Shown here: piece by piece, positions 27,378 through 34,850 of the stretch
Numbering within the stretch: the stretch's first letter is position 1
Layout of the letters: each line of letters starts with the position of its first letter
Assembly (NCBI GenBank): GCA_900468805.1
Contig: UEIF01000022.1
Location: 124,001 to 188,000 of the forward strand
Direction of reading: 5' to 3'
Source of the DNA: Hyphomicrobiales bacterium
GTDB taxonomy: Bacteria > Pseudomonadota > Alphaproteobacteria > Rhizobiales > Rhizobiaceae
DNA length: 64,000 bases
Notes under the pieces: model-generated
Told to the model about the DNA's origin: nothing
What the model saw: the letters and a program-made list of their open reading frames with translations, nothing else
The model's database searches: none
Position numbers and translations under genes: made by a program

Positions 27378-27404
27378 GCAAGCCTACCCTCGTCGTAGGC
27401 TTGC
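27378..27404. terminator. second hairpin, possible bidirectional terminator
   Basis: GCAAGCCTAC and GTAGGCTTGC form a perfect ten-pair stem with a seven-base loop, seven bases after the previous hairpin. No T-run is obvious. It may serve the convergent EEP hydrolase transcript from the right. Confidence 0.45.
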
Positions 27405-27550
27405 AACCGGCCCCCGCCAATCGTTGAAATGTTAGCAACGACTAAAGCATTCCCGCTAGTGCGTAAGTGCAACACTTCATGAAAGGTTTCTAATGAAACG
27501 ATTGCTCGCGAGCGCCTTTCGACTCTTCCGACAAGGAAAGCAAAGGCTGA

Positions 27551-28588
27551 TCAGGGCGCGAAGAAACGCGCCTTGACCAGTTCATGATCGGAGATTGCCA
27601 CGCCATCGGCATCAACAGCCGGAACGGTTACGGCGTCGCTTGCAACAAGACCGCGGGTCAACAGCCAGTCGAGCCGGGCGAGGGGTGGCTGCGGCGTTCC
27701 ATCCGGGCGCGTGCGGCGCGTATGCGCAAAATCGTTGGCCGTTTCCCAGTGATAGCCGGCCTCAGCCAGCAGACCGAAAAGCGGCTCATATGCTTCCGGC
27801 TCGCGCGATCCATCGGGAAGCAAATTGGTATTGAAGTCGCCGCCGATGACGACGGGCAGATCGCCGGCGAGCTGTTCAACGGCCGCAATCAGCCGCCGCG
27901 TCTGCTCGGCGCGATCCTCGATATCGGTCTTGCTTTCCAGATGAACGCTGACGGCAAGGATCGGCCCGAATGCAGTCTCGACCTTGGCGGCAATCGCCAT
28001 GCGTCCGCCGATCCGGCCCTGTCCATCCTTCGCATCCGTCCACCACGTGCCGCCATCATCGAGGCGGATGAGTGCGGCGTCTTTGAGGGGCAGGCGGGAA
28101 AGCAATGCATTGCCGTGGAAACCGACCGAATTCGTCTCCCCCTTGTGCCATTCGCGTTCGCGTGAATTCCCGAGGCCAAGTTCGACGAACTCCACGCCAA
28201 AGACATAGGACATACCGAGATCGCCGGCGAGATCAGCAACGGTATGGCGGTTGCCTGCGCGCGCCGTACCGAGATCGGCTTCGGTGAGCAGCAAGATATC
28301 CGCGCCGCTCTGGCGCACGAGTTCGACGGAGGGAGCGTGATACTTGAGCCGCTCGGCATTCCACGCGGCGACGACAAGGCCATTGCTGGCACCCGTGCCG
28401 CTGTCGATGTTCAAAACTTCGATCGTCGAGAGCGCGGGCAGGGTCGCCGCCAGCCGGTCATGCTCGGCCTGCGTCAGCTTCGCGGCCCGTGCCTCGTCGA
28501 AGAAGGCGGCGGAGGGCGCCGAGAGCGTTTCCACGGCAACCGCAACGAGGTTGCGGTTGCTAGCGGCGATATCGGAAAAGCTGGTCAC
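27551..28588 (-). CDS. endonuclease/exonuclease/phosphatase (EEP)-family hydrolase
   Basis: A 345-residue protein of the Mg-dependent EEP superfamily (DNase I-like fold). Motifs: VVAAWNAERL (metal Asn/Glu), LLTEADLGTARAGN, VSVHLESKTDIEDRAEQ (His/Glu), VVIGGDFNTN and the late ISDHELVKARF with the catalytic His. The family includes sphingomyelinases, phosphodiesterases and nucleases. There is no signal peptide. It starts 11 bases after ugpC and so belongs to the ugp operon, in the place where enteric bacteria have ugpQ. A phosphodiester hydrolase role on an imported glycerophosphodiester is an attractive inference. Confidence 0.8.
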   Translation of the reverse strand: MTSFSDIAASNRNLVAVAVETLSAPSAAFFDEARAAKLTQAEHDRLAATLPALSTIEVLNIDSGTGASNGLVVAAWNAERLKYHAPSVELVRQSGADILLLTEADLGTARAGNRHTVADLAGDLGMSYVFGVEFVELGLGNSREREWHKGETNSVGFHGNALLSRLPLKDAALIRLDDGGTWWTDAKDGQGRIGGRMAIAAKVETAFGPILAVSVHLESKTDIEDRAEQTRRLIAAVEQLAGDLPVVIGGDFNTNLLPDGSREPEAYEPLFGLLAEAGYHWETANDFAHTRRTRPDGTPQPPLARLDWLLTRGLVASDAVTVPAVDADGVAISDHELVKARFFAP

Positions 28589-28599
28589 CAGCGTCAGGC

Positions 28600-29709
28600 T
28601 CAGGCGTTGACGGTGATGGCGCCGCTGCGTGCCGGAGCGACGAGGACTGCGCCGGTGTCGGCCGAATAGAGATGGATCGAATCCTGATCGATGGCGACGC
28701 CGATACGGTCACCGGTCTTCAGCGAGACCGAACCGGTCATGGCGACGGCGAAAGGCAGGCCATCGAAATCGGCATGCACTATACGGCTCGCGCCGAGTTC
28801 TTCGATGAAGTCGGCAGTGGCCAAGAGCGCACCAGGCGCGTTCGGAGAGACGAGGCGGGCGGCTTCGGCACGCACGCCGAGAACGACGCGCTGGCCGGCA
28901 AGCTGCTTGCCACGTTCGGCCGGCAGAGTGACTGTACGGCCTTCGTCATAGATGAAGACGCCGTTTTCGTTGACACGGCCTTCCAAGAGGTTCATCGCCG
29001 GCGTACCGACGAAGCCGGCAACGAACCGGCTTGCGGGATAGTGATAGACCTCTTCCGGCGTGCCGACCTGTTCGACATATCCGGAATTCATGACGATGAT
29101 GCGATCGGCGAGCGTCATTGCCTCATTCTGGTCATGCGTAACAAAGATCGAGGTAGCACCGAGGCGGCGATGCAGGCGGCGGATTTCCGCACGCATGGCG
29201 ATGCGCAGCTTGGCGTCGAGGTTGGAGAGCGGCTCATCGAAGAGGAAGACCTTCGGCTCGCGGATCATGGCGCGGCCCATGGCGACGCGCTGGCGCTGAC
29301 CGCCCGAGAGGGCTGCCGGACGGCGTTCGAGGAAGGGCTCGAGGCTGAGTGCCTTGGCGACTTCGGCGATGCGGCGGTCGCGCTCGACCTTCGGCACGCC
29401 GGCGACCTTCAGCGCGTAGCCGATGTTTTCGGCAACGCTCATGTGCGGGTAGAGCGCATAGTTCTGGAAGACCATCGCGCAGCCGCGTTCACGCGGCTCG
29501 AGCTGGTTGACGACGCGGCCGTCGATGGCGATTTCGCCGCCGGTGATTTCTTCCAGGCCGGCGACCATGCGGAGCAGCGTGGACTTGCCGCAGCCGGACG
29601 GACCGAGGATGACGATGAACTCGCCCGACTGGATTTCGAGATCGACGCCATGAACGACGGCGTTCTTGCCATAGCTCTTTTTCACGCCACGGATGGAGAT
29701 CGGTGCCAA
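28600..29709 (-). CDS. ugpC: sn-glycerol-3-phosphate ABC transporter ATP-binding protein
   Basis: A 369-residue ATPase of the MalK/UgpC group. Walker A GPSGCGKST (about 37-45), signature LSGGQRQR, Walker B VFLFDEPLSNLDA, switch loop FVTHDQNEAM, then the C-terminal OB-fold domain (from about 240) with FVAGFVGTPAMNLLEG. In the UgpBAEC order it is the fourth gene. Group members can swap between sugar importers, but the neighbours make the ugp role strong. Confidence 0.92.
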   Translation of the reverse strand: MAPISIRGVKKSYGKNAVVHGVDLEIQSGEFIVILGPSGCGKSTLLRMVAGLEEITGGEIAIDGRVVNQLEPRERGCAMVFQNYALYPHMSVAENIGYALKVAGVPKVERDRRIAEVAKALSLEPFLERRPAALSGGQRQRVAMGRAMIREPKVFLFDEPLSNLDAKLRIAMRAEIRRLHRRLGATSIFVTHDQNEAMTLADRIIVMNSGYVEQVGTPEEVYHYPASRFVAGFVGTPAMNLLEGRVNENGVFIYDEGRTVTLPAERGKQLAGQRVVLGVRAEAARLVSPNAPGALLATADFIEELGASRIVHADFDGLPFAVAMTGSVSLKTGDRIGVAIDQDSIHLYSADTGAVLVAPARSGAITVNA

Positions 29710-29722
29710 GGGTCTGTTCCTT

Positions 29723-30637
29723 TCACTTCTCGGTGGAAATAAGGCCGCGCACGAACCAACGCTGCATCAGGATGACGAGGATCAGAGGCGGCGACATGAT
29801 GATCAATGTTCCGGCCATTGCGACGTTCCAGTCGGGCAGGCCGAATTCGGAGGGGATGAGTGTCTTGAGCTGGGTCACGGCAATGCCGAACTTCGGGTCG
29901 GTGGTGATCAGCAGCGGCCACAGATACTGGTTCCAGGCCCAGACGAACATGATGGTGAAAAGCGCGATCATGTTCGGACGCGACAGCGGCAGCAGAACGT
30001 CCCAGAAGAAACGGACCGGGCCTGAGCCGTCCATCTTCGATGCCTCGGCGAGTTCGTCCGGCACCGTCAGATAGAACTGGCGGTAGAGGAACGTGCCCGT
30101 CGCGGTCGCGACCATCGGCAATATCAGGCCTGGATAGGAGTTCAGAAGACCCCATTCCATCTTGATCTGGATGCCGGTGATCTGCGCGACCAGCCACGTG
30201 ATGCCGGTCACATCGAGGATCGCCTGAAAGGGCTGAAGCGCATTGGCGGCGATCGAATAGGTCGGCACGATACGCACTTCCAGCGGCAGCATCAGAGTGA
30301 TGAAGATGATCCAGAAGATCAGATAGCGGCCGCGGAAACGGAAATAGACGATCGAGAAGGCAGCCATGGACGAAAGCAAAACCTTGCCGGCGCCGACCGT
30401 CGCGGCGAAGATGACGCTATGGAACAGCTTGTTGCCGAGATCGGCACGAACCCAGGCAGTGTGCACGTTTTCCCAGAAGTGCGAGCTCGGAACCAGCGGC
30501 AGCGGCACCCGGTTGACCGTCTCCAGATCAAGTGTCGACGCGATGATGACGATGGCGAATGGCAGGAGTGCAATCACCAGGCCGAGCGCGAGCAGCGTGT
30601 AGCAGATGAAGTTGAATATCGGCGTGCGTTCGATCAT
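29723..30637 (-). CDS. ugpE: sn-glycerol-3-phosphate ABC transporter permease
   Basis: A 304-residue MalG-type permease with six predicted membrane helices and an EAA loop (ELAEASKMDGSGPVRFFWDVLLPLSRP). The text LYRQFYLTVPDELAEA and WNQYLWPLLITTDPKF fits UgpE closely. It is ten bases after ugpA and 13 before ugpC. Length is slightly above the enteric protein (about 281). Confidence 0.92.
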   Translation of the reverse strand: MIERTPIFNFICYTLLALGLVIALLPFAIVIIASTLDLETVNRVPLPLVPSSHFWENVHTAWVRADLGNKLFHSVIFAATVGAGKVLLSSMAAFSIVYFRFRGRYLIFWIIFITLMLPLEVRIVPTYSIAANALQPFQAILDVTGITWLVAQITGIQIKMEWGLLNSYPGLILPMVATATGTFLYRQFYLTVPDELAEASKMDGSGPVRFFWDVLLPLSRPNMIALFTIMFVWAWNQYLWPLLITTDPKFGIAVTQLKTLIPSEFGLPDWNVAMAGTLIIMSPPLILVILMQRWFVRGLISTEK

Positions 30638-30647
30638 GTTCGCGACC

Positions 30648-31532
30648 TCACTTGTAGTGCACGCGCCGCTCGATGAAGCGGAACTGGAAGATGGTGAGCA
30701 GGATGACGAGCCCCATCAGGATCATGGATTGAGCTGCGGCGCCGGAATAATCGAGGCCTTTGAAGCCGTCGAAATAGATCTTGTAGACCATGAGTTCGGT
30801 GGCGCGCGCTGGACCGCCCTGGGTCATGACATCGACGATACCGAAGGAATCCTGAAAGCTTTCGGTGATGTTGATGACCAGCAGGAAGAACAGCGTCGGC
30901 GTGAGCAGTGGCAGCTGGATGTCCCACATGCGGCGCAGCGGCCCGGAGCCGTCCATGGCCGCCGCCTCGATCAGCGAGCGTGGAATACCCTGCAGGGCCG
31001 ACAAGAAGAAGATGAAGTTGTAGCCGATATATTTCCAGGAAAAGGCGACGACGACCGCGATCATCGCATCCTTGCCGTCGAATGCCGGGTTCCAGAGGCC
31101 AGGCCAGACATGGTTGATGACCGACAGAAGACCGGCTTCAGGCGCCAGGATGAGGCGGAAGGCGAGGCCGAGCGCAGGAGCGGCAATCGCATAGGGCCAG
31201 ATGAAGACCGAGCGATAGATTTTATGGCCACGCAGCTCACGATCCGTCAGGAGCGCCAGGATGAGCGCCAGCCCCATGGCAATCGCAGTCGAACTGAAGC
31301 CGAAGATCATGCTGCGGGTAATTGAGTCCCAATAGACGGGGTCGCTCAGCAGCTGCCTGAAATTGTCGAAACCGACCCAGGCGTTACCGCCGCCCCATGG
31401 CTGCTCGAGCGTGAACGCCCAATACAGCGCCTGCGCGCTTGGCCAGTAGAAGAAGACGAAGATCAGCAGCAGCATCGGAAATGCGAAAAGAAGGCCGATC
31501 GTCGTCGAGGAGAAAGTGACGCGCTTTTCCAT
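30648..31532 (-). CDS. ugpA: sn-glycerol-3-phosphate ABC transporter permease
   Basis: A 294-residue MalF-type permease: MEKRVTFSSTTIGLLFAFPM begins the first helix and the EAA loop is SLIEAAAMDGSGPLRRMWDIQLPLLTP. GIVDVMTQGGPARATELMVYKIY is typical of UgpA. I start at the Met 28 codons into a longer frame because membrane and homologous text begin there; the ribosome site is weak, which may mean coupling to upstream expression. It forms the channel with UgpE. Confidence 0.9.
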   Translation of the reverse strand: MEKRVTFSSTTIGLLFAFPMLLLIFVFFYWPSAQALYWAFTLEQPWGGGNAWVGFDNFRQLLSDPVYWDSITRSMIFGFSSTAIAMGLALILALLTDRELRGHKIYRSVFIWPYAIAAPALGLAFRLILAPEAGLLSVINHVWPGLWNPAFDGKDAMIAVVVAFSWKYIGYNFIFFLSALQGIPRSLIEAAAMDGSGPLRRMWDIQLPLLTPTLFFLLVINITESFQDSFGIVDVMTQGGPARATELMVYKIYFDGFKGLDYSGAAAQSMILMGLVILLTIFQFRFIERRVHYK

Positions 31533-31611
31533 GAGTGGTCGTTTTCGTCCGGGTTTGGTTCTGGCGCGGGCGGCGATCTCGCTTCCGCAGCCGGTAGGGA
31601 ATGTACAAAGA

Positions 31612-31644
31612 CGCACCCGGAGCGCCAGAAGCGGACCGGGTGCG
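31612..31644 (-). terminator. hairpin between ugpB and ugpA
   Basis: CGCACCCGG and CCGGGTGCG form a nine-pair stem, beginning 16 bases after the ugpB stop. On the minus strand it is followed by TCTTTGT. Likely a partial terminator or mRNA stabiliser allowing more binding protein than permease. Confidence 0.6.
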
Positions 31645-31659
31645 GCTCATATCAACCGA

Positions 31660-33018
31660 TTAGGGGAGCTGAACGCCCTTGTAGGTCTGCTGGAAGCGAC
31701 GCAGGAGCTGGTTGCCGCGATCGGCAGCAGAGTCGAGCGAAACCTGGACATCGGCATTGTTGACGAAGATCGCCTGCAGGCCGTTAGCGATTTCGGTACG
31801 GACCTGGAGCAGGCCACCGAGACGGATGCCCTTTGCAGACGTGTCGCCAGCCGGAGAAGCGGTCAGGCTCTGAATGGCAAGTTCGCGACCGGCATAGGGA
31901 GCCTTGTCGTAGAAGCCCTGCTTCTTCAGGTATTCGAAGCCGGAGTTACGAACCGGGATATAGCCGGTAACGGTCGACCAGGTGAGAGCTTCTTCCGGCT
32001 TTGCAATGAAGTTGAAGAAGGAAGCGGCAGCCTTGTATTCGGCGTCCGAATGACCCTTCAGAACCCAGAGCGAAGCGCCGCCAACGTAAGAGCTGTGACG
32101 CGTAGCGTCGCCATAGGTCGGGAGCATCGAAACGCCCCAGTTCATGCCCTGCTTGGCGGTACGGCCGATGTTGCCATGGTCGCCAACCGAGGTCAGGATG
32201 ACCTGGCACTCGCCAGCGGCGAAGGCCTCGACGAAGGTCTGGCCGACAGCCTTGTTCTTGATGACAGCGAGCTTGTTGTCGTACCAGGACTTCAGGTCCT
32301 TGACGTAGTTGACGAGCATCGGGTTCTTGTTGAACACCAGTTCGGCGTCGAGGCCTTCAAAGCCGTTCTTCTTTGTTGCGATGGCTTCGCCGTTTACAGC
32401 TTCAAACTGCTCGATGAACTGCCAGACTTCGTTGTTGGAGATGTCGAAGGCGAGCGGGCAAGCGTAGCCTGCGTCCTTCAGAGCCTTGAAGTCTTCGCCT
32501 GCTTCCTTCCAGGTCGCCGGAGCATGGTCCTTGCCGATCTTGGCGAAGGCGTCCTTGTTCCAGTAGAGCAGAGCCGTGGAGGAGTTGAAGGGGAAGGAGT
32601 ACATCTCGCCCTTCGACGTTGCGTAGTAGCCGGCGATGCCGGAGAAGTAGTCCTTCCAGTCGACATTGTAGCCCATGTCGCTCATGAGCTTGTTGGCCGG
32701 ATAGTAAGCGCCCGACAGCATGATATCGAGCGTACCAGCGTCGGAGACCTGTGCGATGGTCGGCTGCTTGCCGGCGCGGAAAGCGGCGATCGTGTTCTGC
32801 AGCGAGGCGTCATAAGAACCCTGGCTGGTGCAGACGACTTCGAAGTCGTTCTGCGACTTGTTGAAACGGTCGCACTGTTCCTGAACGCGCGTAGCAATAT
32901 CGCCCGAGTTGCCGAACCAGAAATCGATCTTGGTCTTTTCGGCGGCGGCGACAGGACCAGCAGCAAGGAAGGCTGAAGCGAGTAGGGCGCCTACGGCGCC
33001 GAGAAGCTTGGCTTGCAT
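31660..33018 (-). CDS. ugpB: sn-glycerol-3-phosphate-binding periplasmic protein
   Basis: A 452-residue family 1 binding protein with a Sec signal (MQAKLLGAVGALLASAFLAA, cleavage near VAAAEK). UgpB text: FWFGNSGDIATRVQEQCDRFNKSQ, QGSYDASLQNTIAAFRAGKQPTI and SWYDNKLAVIKNKAVGQTF. It takes glycerol-3-phosphate or its diesters to UgpAE. The start after GAGGG is 14 codons into the frame. The upstream region has PhoB-box-like sites. Confidence 0.92.
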   Translation of the reverse strand: MQAKLLGAVGALLASAFLAAGPVAAAEKTKIDFWFGNSGDIATRVQEQCDRFNKSQNDFEVVCTSQGSYDASLQNTIAAFRAGKQPTIAQVSDAGTLDIMLSGAYYPANKLMSDMGYNVDWKDYFSGIAGYYATSKGEMYSFPFNSSTALLYWNKDAFAKIGKDHAPATWKEAGEDFKALKDAGYACPLAFDISNNEVWQFIEQFEAVNGEAIATKKNGFEGLDAELVFNKNPMLVNYVKDLKSWYDNKLAVIKNKAVGQTFVEAFAAGECQVILTSVGDHGNIGRTAKQGMNWGVSMLPTYGDATRHSSYVGGASLWVLKGHSDAEYKAAASFFNFIAKPEEALTWSTVTGYIPVRNSGFEYLKKQGFYDKAPYAGRELAIQSLTASPAGDTSAKGIRLGGLLQVRTEIANGLQAIFVNNADVQVSLDSAADRGNQLLRRFQQTYKGVQLP

Positions 33019-33092
33019 GAGAACCCTCGAAAAATAGGACGCGCCCCCTCTTGAGCGCACGCCCTATTAACTGGTTCAATTTCCGGTAACCA

Positions 33093-33110
33093 ATGAAGTT
33101 TCTATGACAT
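33093..33110 (-). promoter_or_regulatory. candidate PHO box upstream of ugpB
   Basis: On the minus strand ATGTCAT-AGAA-ACTTCAT matches the tandem CTGTCAT-N4-CTGTCAT PHO box at 10 of 14 positions, 75 bases before the ugpB start. The orientation suits the operon. ugp operons are PhoB-activated in enterics and rhizobia. Confidence 0.45.
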
Positions 33111-33128
33111 GAAGAGAGTAGAAAGTTT

Positions 33129-33146
33129 CTGTCATAAAATATTCAT
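33129..33146 (+). promoter_or_regulatory. second PHO-box-like site, opposite orientation
   Basis: CTGTCAT-AAAA-TATTCAT matches the PHO consensus at 11 of 14 positions, with a perfect first half, on the plus strand. It lies 19 bases beyond the first site. No plus-strand gene follows, so if bound by PhoB it may be a supporting site for ugp. Confidence 0.35.
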
Positions 33147-33561
33147 GTCCAAATTTTGCGAAATTCTGGTGGAATATCGATGCATTAATTTCTTACGATC
33201 AGCCGATCCGATCGCCTATATTCCATTTATATGCAAAATATAGCCGGCATGGCGAAAGCCGTGGTGCCTATTCAATCCGATTAATAGACATTATTATTAG
33301 GTTTATCTTAAAATCTCTCGAAGGCTCGACCGGGAACAACCTGCTACCAGATGAATTCCACCTCGGAAATAGCTTTGCACAGCTGTGCGTTGAGCTATCG
33401 AAATGCGACATATGATATTCGTTTTACGACATAAAAGCTTCTTTGCTTATTTTTTGGGCGTTTTCAGGTGTCGTGAACCTGCATACAAGGCCTTGCAGCA
33501 GTTGCTTCTTCGCTGCGCACAAGAGAGCGAAAGACCGTGGCGGCTCGCGTCACCTTTCTTT

Positions 33562-34398
33562 TTATATTTTTCCGGCCTGCAGAATACGTTTGGCGAGTTT
33601 CAGATGCGGCAGGTCGAGCATGTGCCCGTCGATCTGGATAACGCCGATATCGGGACAGGCGGCAAAGGCGGCCACTACTTTTTCCGCCCAGCCGATCTCG
33701 GCCGCGTCAGGTGTGAAAGCGTGGTTGATCGGCTCGACCTGGCTCGGATGGATCGCCATCATGGCCGAGAAACCGTCGCGCCGCGCGCGGGCCGCATAGG
33801 CCGTAAGGCTGTCGACATCGCGGAAATCGGGATAGATGGTCTCGATGGCAGGAACGGCGGCGGCATGAGCGCCAAACAGAACGAGAGAACGGGCGAGCTC
33901 GTAGGGCGCAGTATAGCGTCCATCTGCCTCGCGGGCGGTCGCCGCACCGATCGCGGCAGGCAGATCTTCCGCTCCCCATGTCAGTCCGCAAAGATGAGAC
34001 GCGACATCCCGGTAGCTGCCGATCTCGAAGATAGCCGCCGGCGTTTCGGTTGCAATCGGCAGGATAGGAACGGAGGAAGACAGGCGGCTTTTAAGCTGGC
34101 GCACGGATCCCGAGCCTTCCGCCTTCGGCAGCATGATCGCGAAGGGATCAAGATCGCTGAGTGCAGCAAGATCGTTCTCGAAGGCGGGCGAGGCGAGGGG
34201 ATTGATGCGAATGACAAGCGCCGCATCGGCCGCGCGGCGCATGACGAAGTCGCGTACGGCGTCCCGCGCCTTAGGCTTGTTCTGCGCGGAAACGGAATCT
34301 TCCAGGTCGAGGATGACGGCATCGGCGCCCGAGGCGAGCGCCTTGTCGAAGCGCTCCGGTCGATCGCCGGGCACGAAGAGCAGCGAACGCAGCCTCAT
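33562..34398 (-). CDS. HpcH/HpaI aldolase, CitE-like CoA-ester lyase
   Basis: A 278-residue TIM-barrel lyase. Text typical of CitE-like proteins: MRLRSLLFVPGDRPERFDKALASGADAVILDLEDSV, where Asp/Glu bind Mg through the acyl-CoA, then VVRINPL-type RINPLASPAF and the later AIHPSQV. It lacks the other citrate lyase subunits. It is the last gene of the leucine operon and its ATG overlaps the MaoC stop (ATGA). Given this place, cleavage of 3-hydroxy-3-methylglutaryl-CoA to acetyl-CoA and acetoacetate is likely, as known for the actinobacterial CitE homologue Rv2498c. The longer frame upstream overlaps MaoC and is rejected. Confidence 0.85.
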   Translation of the reverse strand: MRLRSLLFVPGDRPERFDKALASGADAVILDLEDSVSAQNKPKARDAVRDFVMRRAADAALVIRINPLASPAFENDLAALSDLDPFAIMLPKAEGSGSVRQLKSRLSSSVPILPIATETPAAIFEIGSYRDVASHLCGLTWGAEDLPAAIGAATAREADGRYTAPYELARSLVLFGAHAAAVPAIETIYPDFRDVDSLTAYAARARRDGFSAMMAIHPSQVEPINHAFTPDAAEIGWAEKVVAAFAACPDIGVIQIDGHMLDLPHLKLAKRILQAGKI

Positions 34399-34850
34399 GA
34401 CGGTTTCACCTGCAGCATCGCCGTGCGCAGGCACTGGCAGACGGTCTCGTTTCGCTGATTCAGCGTGACATGCCGGAACGTGATGATCCCGGCATCGGGC
34501 CGGGAGTTGGAGCGCCTGAGCTCCGTCACCTCGGTTTCCACCCGAAGCGTATCGCCGATGAAGACCGGCTTCGGCATCGTCACCTTGTCGTAGCCGAGGT
34601 TGGCGATCAGCGTGCCGAGCGTCGTGTCGCCAACCGAAAGACCGACGGTGAGCGCGAAGGTGAAAGTGCCATTGACGACGATGCGGCCGAATTCGGTGCG
34701 CGCCGCATAATCGGCATCGAGATGCAGCGGTTGCGGATTATGGGAGAGCGTCGTGAAGAGCAGGTTGTCGGTTTCCGTGACCGTGCGGCGGATCTCGTGG
34801 GCAATCCGATCGCCGACTGTCCATTCGTCGAAATAGCGGCCGGCCATCAC
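34395..34850 (-). CDS. MaoC-family acyl-CoA hydratase/dehydratase
   Basis: A 151-residue hot-dog-fold protein. The R-specific hydratase motif is recognisable around DNLLFTTLSHNPQPLHLDADYAA (Asp and His) with the GRYFDEWTVGDRI opening. MaoC hydratases give (R)-3-hydroxyacyl-CoA. In this operon it occupies the slot of methylglutaconyl-CoA hydratase (LiuC), a crotonase that is absent. The start is GTG at 34850 overlapping the carboxylase stop as GTGA, or the ATG directly after. No nearby crotonase-type hydratase gene was seen, supporting the substitution. Confidence 0.85.
   Translation of the reverse strand: MMAGRYFDEWTVGDRIAHEIRRTVTETDNLLFTTLSHNPQPLHLDADYAARTEFGRIVVNGTFTFALTVGLSVGDTTLGTLIANLGYDKVTMPKPVFIGDTLRVETEVTELRRSNSRPDAGIITFRHVTLNQRNETVCQCLRTAMLQVKPS

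Larger units (their letters stand above)
27176..27550. other. intergenic region between convergent genes
   Basis: 375 bases between the YihY gene and the convergent EEP hydrolase gene. It holds the two hairpins above. A 27-codon plus-strand frame at 27493-27576 overlaps the hydrolase 3' end and is not convincing. I see no other gene. Confidence 0.5.
33019..33561. other. AT-rich intergenic region upstream of ugpB
   Basis: 543 bases, clearly more AT-rich than the surroundings, especially 33080-33440. It holds the PHO-like sites and the ugp promoter. On the minus strand TTAATA near 33065 could be a -10 element. No gene or RNA was recognised. Confidence 0.5.

Noticed and set aside
27185..27475. 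96-codon minus-strand frame between YihY and EEP genes
   Set aside because: Runs through both hairpins; a terminator region is the simpler reading.
27493..27576. 27-residue plus-strand frame starting MKRLLASAFRLF
   Set aside because: Overlaps the 3' end of the EEP hydrolase gene; too short and Arg-rich to call without conservation data.
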